A stretch of 52,703 bases of DNA from Aquitalea pelogenes (GTDB lineage: Bacteria; Pseudomonadota; Gammaproteobacteria; Burkholderiales; Chromobacteriaceae). The stretch is from NCBI RefSeq assembly GCF_001515305.1, contig NZ_LNQV01000030.1:1-52703 (forward strand), written 5' to 3'. Below the pieces are notes generated by a model. The model ran no database searches, was not told the origin of the DNA, and saw nothing but the letters and a program-made list of their open reading frames with translations. A program made the position numbers and the translations under genes. Positions 49,797-52,703 of this stretch are shown here, one piece after another. Each line of letters begins with the position of its first letter. Position 1 is the first letter of the stretch.

Positions 49797-49817
49797 TGAT
49801 AATGCAAATTATTATCA
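49797..49817. promoter_or_regulatory. Fur box at the tonB promoter
   Basis: TGATAAT-GCAAATT-ATTATCA is an inverted repeat matching the Fur GATAAT/ATTATC pattern, 10 bp from the tonB start. It also sits in the 173-bp gap with hslV, but iron control of tonB is the more probable role. Confidence 0.8.
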
Positions 49818-49879
49818 TTAGCAATTATTAAGATCAGTAGCGCCTTCACCACAATAAGCCATGTGTGCCAAAGGGTTGT

Positions 49880-49908
49880 CTTGTAATCGCCCTGAATGGC
49901 TGCATATT
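49880..49908 (+). promoter_or_regulatory. Heat-shock (sigma-32-type) promoter candidate for hslV
   Basis: CTTGTAA (49880-49886), 14 bp, TGCATATT (49901-49908) partially match CTTGAAA and CCCCATNT. The -10 is weak, so this is tentative; it is the right place for the heat-induced hslVU operon. Confidence 0.35.
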
Positions 49909-49960
49909 GCACATTACGCGTCAGTCTGGCGCAGACACATTCAATAGACTGGAACAGAAC

Positions 49961-50521
49961 ATGCAGCAGTTTGACGGAACCACCATCGTCTCCGTCCGTC
50001 GCGGCGAGCGCGTGGCGCTGGGCGGCGACGGCCAGGTAACCCTGGGCAATATCGTGATCAAGTCCACGGCGCGCAAAATCCGCCGCCTGTATCAGGGCAA
50101 GGTACTGGCGGGCTTTGCAGGCGGCACGGCCGATGCCTTCACCCTGTTCGAGCGTTTCGAGGCCAAGCTGGAAAAACACCAGGGCCATCTGGTGCGTTCG
50201 GCGGTGGAGCTGGCCAAGGACTGGCGTACCGACCGCATGCTGCGTCGGCTGGAAGCCATGCTGATTGTGGCTGACAAGGAAGCCACCCTCATCATTACCG
50301 GTAACGGTGACGTGCTGGAGCCGGAGCAAGGCATTGCCGCCATTGGCTCGGGCGGAGCTTTTGCCCAGTCTGCCGCGCGTGCACTGTTTGAAAATACCGA
50401 ACTGGACCCGGCCGTGGTGGTGAAGAAGTCGCTGGAAATCGCTGGCGACATCTGCATCTACACCAACCAGAACCACCTTATCGAAACGCTGGGAGAAGAA
50501 ACCCAGCCGGCGGCGCAATAA
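49961..50521 (+). CDS. hslV: HslV peptidase subunit of the HslUV protease
   Basis: 186 residues. After the initial MQQFDG the catalytic N-terminal threonine (T7) begins [19 protein letters not shown]. The core [20 protein letters not shown] and [18 protein letters not shown] are typical. The ATG at 49961 fits the processed form; the ORF extends to 49865 only by chance. It degrades proteins with HslU, which follows 67 bp later. Confidence 0.96.
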   Translation: MQQFDGTTIVSVRRGERVALGGDGQVTLGNIVIKSTARKIRRLYQGKVLAGFAGGTADAFTLFERFEAKLEKHQGHLVRSAVELAKDWRTDRMLRRLEAMLIVADKEATLIITGNGDVLEPEQGIAAIGSGGAFAQSAARALFENTELDPAVVVKKSLEIAGDICIYTNQNHLIETLGEETQPAAQ

Positions 50522-50588
50522 ACCCAGCCTTCATTCCCACAGATTCACAGGCCAGCGCAGGCATGCCGGCGTGGCCGGGAGTACCGTC

Positions 50589-51929
50589 ATGACGCAAATG
50601 ACCCCGCAAGAAATCGTTCACGAACTCAACAAGCACATCATTGGCCAGGACGCCGCCAAGCGCGCCGTCGCCATTGCCTTGCGCAATCGCTGGCGTCGCC
50701 AGCAAGTGGCCGAGCCGCTGCGCAGCGAAATCACCCCCAAGAACATTCTGATGATTGGCCCCACCGGCGTCGGCAAGACCGAAATCGCCCGTCGCCTGGC
50801 CCGTCTGTCCGGCGCGCCCTTCATTAAAGTGGAAGCCACCAAGTTCACCGAAGTCGGTTATGTCGGCCGCGACGTCGACACCATCATCCGCGACCTGGTG
50901 GAAGTCGCCATCAAGGAAACCCGCGACGCCGCCATCAAGCGCAACCGCGTGCGCGCTGAAGATGCCGCCGAAGACCGCATCCTCGACGTACTGCTGCCAC
51001 CGGCACGCAGCGCCCCCGGTTTCTTTGGCGAACCGCAAGCCGAAGGCAGCAAGCCCGAAGACGGCCACACCCGGCAGAAATTCCGCAAGATGCTGCGCGA
51101 GGGCAAGCTGGACGACAAGGAAATCGAAATCGAAGTGGCTGCGCCGCAGTCCAAGATGGAAATCTTTGCTCCGCCGGGCATGGAAGACTTCTCCAGCCAG
51201 TTGCAAAACATGTTCCAGGGCATGAATGCCGGCAAGAAGAAGGCCAGCAAGCTCAAAGTGACAGAAGCCTTCAAGCTGCTGATCGACGAAGAAGCCGCCA
51301 AGCTGGTCAACGAAGACGAACTCAAGGCCGAAGCCATGAAGAACGTCGAGCAGAACGGCATTGTCTTCCTCGATGAAATCGACAAGGTCACCAGCCGCTC
51401 GGAAGGGCAGGGCGCCGATGTCTCCCGCGCCGGTGTGCAGCGCGACCTGCTGCCGCTGGTGGAGGGCACTACCGTCACCACCAAATACGGCATGGTCAAG
51501 ACCGACCACATCCTGTTCATTGCCTCCGGCGCCTTCCAGCTGTCCAAGCCGTCCGACCTCATCCCGGAACTGCAAGGCCGTCTGCCCATCCGGGTAGAAC
51601 TCTCCTCGCTGTCGGTGGACGACTTCGTGCAAATCCTCACCAGCACCGATGCCTGCCTCACCCGCCAATACCAGGCACTGCTGGCGACCGAAGGCGTGGA
51701 GCTGGAATTCGAGGAGTCCGGTATTCGTCGCCTGGCCGAGATAGCCTGGCAGGTGAACGAAAAAACCGAAAACATCGGTGCGCGCCGTCTGTATACCGTG
51801 ATGGAAAAACTGTTGGAAGAAGTCTCCTTCGATGCGCGCAGTGGCAGCTGCAAGATCGACGCGCACTATGTGGATGGCAAGCTGGACATGCTGTCCCAGC
51901 GTGAAGACCTGGCCCGCTACGTACTGTAA
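50589..51929 (+). CDS. hslU: HslU ATPase subunit of the HslUV protease
   Basis: 446 residues. Walker A GPTGVGKT (57-64), Walker B FLDEIDK, and the I-domain (~110-235, with [12 protein letters not shown]). The tail [16 protein letters not shown] is the HslV-docking C-terminus. The ATG at 50589 follows GGGAG. It unfolds substrates and feeds them to HslV. Followed by a terminator and the structured repeat. Confidence 0.96.
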   Translation: MTQMTPQEIVHELNKHIIGQDAAKRAVAIALRNRWRRQQVAEPLRSEITPKNILMIGPTGVGKTEIARRLARLSGAPFIKVEATKFTEVGYVGRDVDTIIRDLVEVAIKETRDAAIKRNRVRAEDAAEDRILDVLLPPARSAPGFFGEPQAEGSKPEDGHTRQKFRKMLREGKLDDKEIEIEVAAPQSKMEIFAPPGMEDFSSQLQNMFQGMNAGKKKASKLKVTEAFKLLIDEEAAKLVNEDELKAEAMKNVEQNGIVFLDEIDKVTSRSEGQGADVSRAGVQRDLLPLVEGTTVTTKYGMVKTDHILFIASGAFQLSKPSDLIPELQGRLPIRVELSSLSVDDFVQILTSTDACLTRQYQALLATEGVELEFEESGIRRLAEIAWQVNEKTENIGARRLYTVMEKLLEEVSFDARSGSCKIDAHYVDGKLDMLSQREDLARYVL

Positions 51930-51951
51930 GCCCCTATCTGCTTCCGCAAAC

Positions 51952-51974
51952 AACAGCGCCCAGCGGGCGCTGTT
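51952..51974. terminator. hslU terminator
   Basis: AACAGCGCCC, loop AGC, GGGCGCTGTT forms a 10-bp stem 23 bp past the hslU stop. Confidence 0.8.
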
Positions 51975-52005
51975 CAGGATGCTGACAATGTTATTTGCTG
52001 CGTTT

Positions 52006-52142
52006 GTACTGGACCCGGCAATGCCGGGCCTTCCGACCAAGCATTTAATTCCGCAGCCTTCCCATCGATTCCCCTTTCCCCCCGCCCTTTCCCTGAAAGG
52101 GAGCCTCGCTTTCTATCCAGAAATCGAGAAGGGGTTGTTGTC
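52006..52142 (+). repeat. Structured intergenic repeat family, copy 2
   Basis: The copy begins CCCGGC-AAT-GCCGGG, then CCTTTC/GAAAGG and CTCGCTTTC/GAAATCGAG stems. It lies 77 bp after hslU and before the rrn operon. It aligns with the copy at 14587-14719 over ~130 bp. In the second stem a G-C pair in that copy is T-A here, a compensatory change. Confidence 0.7.
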
Positions 52143-52355
52143 AGTAAGCAGAAAAATGAAAAATGCGTATAAACGGCGAAATGATTTGCTGATTTGACCA
52201 TCCTGCACGATTTTCCTGCCGGGAAATCCCGGTAGTCACCAGCAAATGGCGGGACGTTAGCATCGACATTCAATTTGTTTCAGTTTTTATTCTTTTTTGA
52301 ATCAATGTCTTGCGATGAAATCTGTAAAAACAGCGCATATTTTGAAAATAAGGTG

Positions 52356-52384
52356 TTGACGAGGTCAGGCCGCGGGCGTATAGT
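52356..52384 (+). promoter_or_regulatory. rRNA operon P1 promoter
   Basis: TTGACG (52356-52361), 17 bp, TATAGT (52379-52384). An A+T-rich UP-like element runs upstream (52322-52355). The position, ~180 bp before the 16S start, fits an rrn promoter. ACGCAGCGAC occurs twice in the leader at 52403-52412 and 52422-52431. Confidence 0.85.
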
Positions 52385-52438
52385 TCGCCTCCTCAGCAGA
52401 CAACGCAGCGACGGAAACGAAACGCAGCGACCTGCACC

Positions 52439-52447
52439 GCTCTTTAA
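52439..52447 (+). promoter_or_regulatory. boxA antitermination site of the rrn leader
   Basis: GCTCTTTAA matches the core boxA (GCTCTTTA) in the transcribed leader, where Nus factors assemble. Confidence 0.75.
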
Positions 52448-52476
52448 AAAACAGAATAACCGATAGGTGTGAGTAC

Positions 52477-52490
52477 TTGGCGAAAGCCAA
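52477..52490 (+). other. GNRA hairpin in the rrn leader
   Basis: TTGGC-GAAA-GCCAA forms a 5-bp stem with a GAAA tetraloop between boxA and the 16S start, as in other rrn leaders. A larger imperfect stem (GCAAGA...TCTTGC) follows before the 16S 5' end. Confidence 0.6.
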
Positions 52491-52563
52491 ATACTTGCAC
52501 TGCAAGACAAGAAATACTTGTTATTTTCTTTGATCTTGCGTGCCAGAAATTTGCTATGAGATT

Positions 52564-52703
52564 GAACTGAAGAGTTTGATCCTGGCTCAGATTGAACGCT
52601 GGCGGCATGCTTTACACATGCAAGTCGAACGGTAACAGGGAGCTTGCTCCGCTGACGAGTGGCGAACGGGTGAGTAATGCGTCGGAACGTGCCGAGTAGT
52701 GGG
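52564..52703 (+). rRNA. rrs: 16S rRNA gene, 5' end (partial)
   Basis: The universal GAGTTTGATCCTGGCTCAG begins near 52572 and GTGAGTAATGC follows at ~52670. By alignment with E. coli numbering the mature 5' end is about 52564. The gene runs off the window. The stretch GGCGGCATGCTTTACACATG points to the beta-proteobacterial order Neisseriales. Confidence 0.97.

Overview
This window looks like an origin-proximal stretch of a Gram-negative beta-proteobacterial chromosome of the order Neisseriales. The best guess is the Chromobacteriaceae (Chromobacterium, Aquitalea or Vogesella type). The evidence is the first ~140 bases of a 16S rRNA gene at the right end, high G+C coding sequence, a TonB/Fur iron locus, hslVU next to an rrn operon, and an exact 16-bp ParB-binding parS site at 14801-14816. 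It reads as ordinary chromosome, with no phage, integrase, transposase, CRISPR array or tRNA seen.

Layout: 1-4.1 kb is a polyamine uptake operon (end of potA, potB, potC, potD-like) followed by an acetylpolyamine deacetylase. 4.1-7.3 kb holds a membrane-anchored glutamate-synthase-like enzyme, a small unknown and an EamA exporter. 7.3-10.8 kb holds an OmpR/EnvZ-type two-component pair divergent from three small exported proteins, one with a strikingly regular cysteine array. 10.9-15.6 kb holds a quinone reductase, an H-NOX nitric oxide sensor coupled to a hybrid kinase, the YqiA esterase, a repeat-rich gap with parS, and an orphan solute-binding protein. 15.7-25.3 kb holds metH, a GGDEF cyclase, a YdcH protein, an ABC exporter, an RlmI-like methyltransferase and an HD-GYP protein. 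25.4-35.9 kb is a run of housekeeping and accessory genes (MFS, hydrolase, YgjP, GNAT, Lrp, LysE, AhpD-like, PaiB-like, YaeQ, LprI-MliC, RhlE, SBP, TetR). 36-42.5 kb holds two sensory GGDEF proteins, FUSC, rsuA, a rhodanese, a ~700-bp gene-poor stretch and dps. 42.7-44.7 kb is an Aer-type aerotaxis receptor split into two genes. 44.9-49.8 kb is the iron locus (PiuC, TonB-dependent receptor, exbD-exbB-tonB with a Fur box). 50-52.7 kb is hslVU and the start of an rrn operon.

Four c-di-GMP proteins (three GGDEF, one HD-GYP), the H-NOX pair and the split Aer make this a sensory-rich region. A link from NO sensing to c-di-GMP turnover is possible but is only inference.

Six genes (MFS, ygjP, TetR, dps, TonB receptor, exbD) each carry an apparent single-base deletion that breaks the frame. 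Restoring one base repairs each at close to normal family length. Six such lesions of one kind in 23 kb, including exbD and dps, point to sequencing or assembly error more than to decay. I call them pseudogene only because the frame is broken as given.

The least explained items are the cysteine-array protein at 10340-10804, a structured intergenic repeat family with three copies behind gene ends, and the pairing of a two-component operator-like box with small exported proteins.
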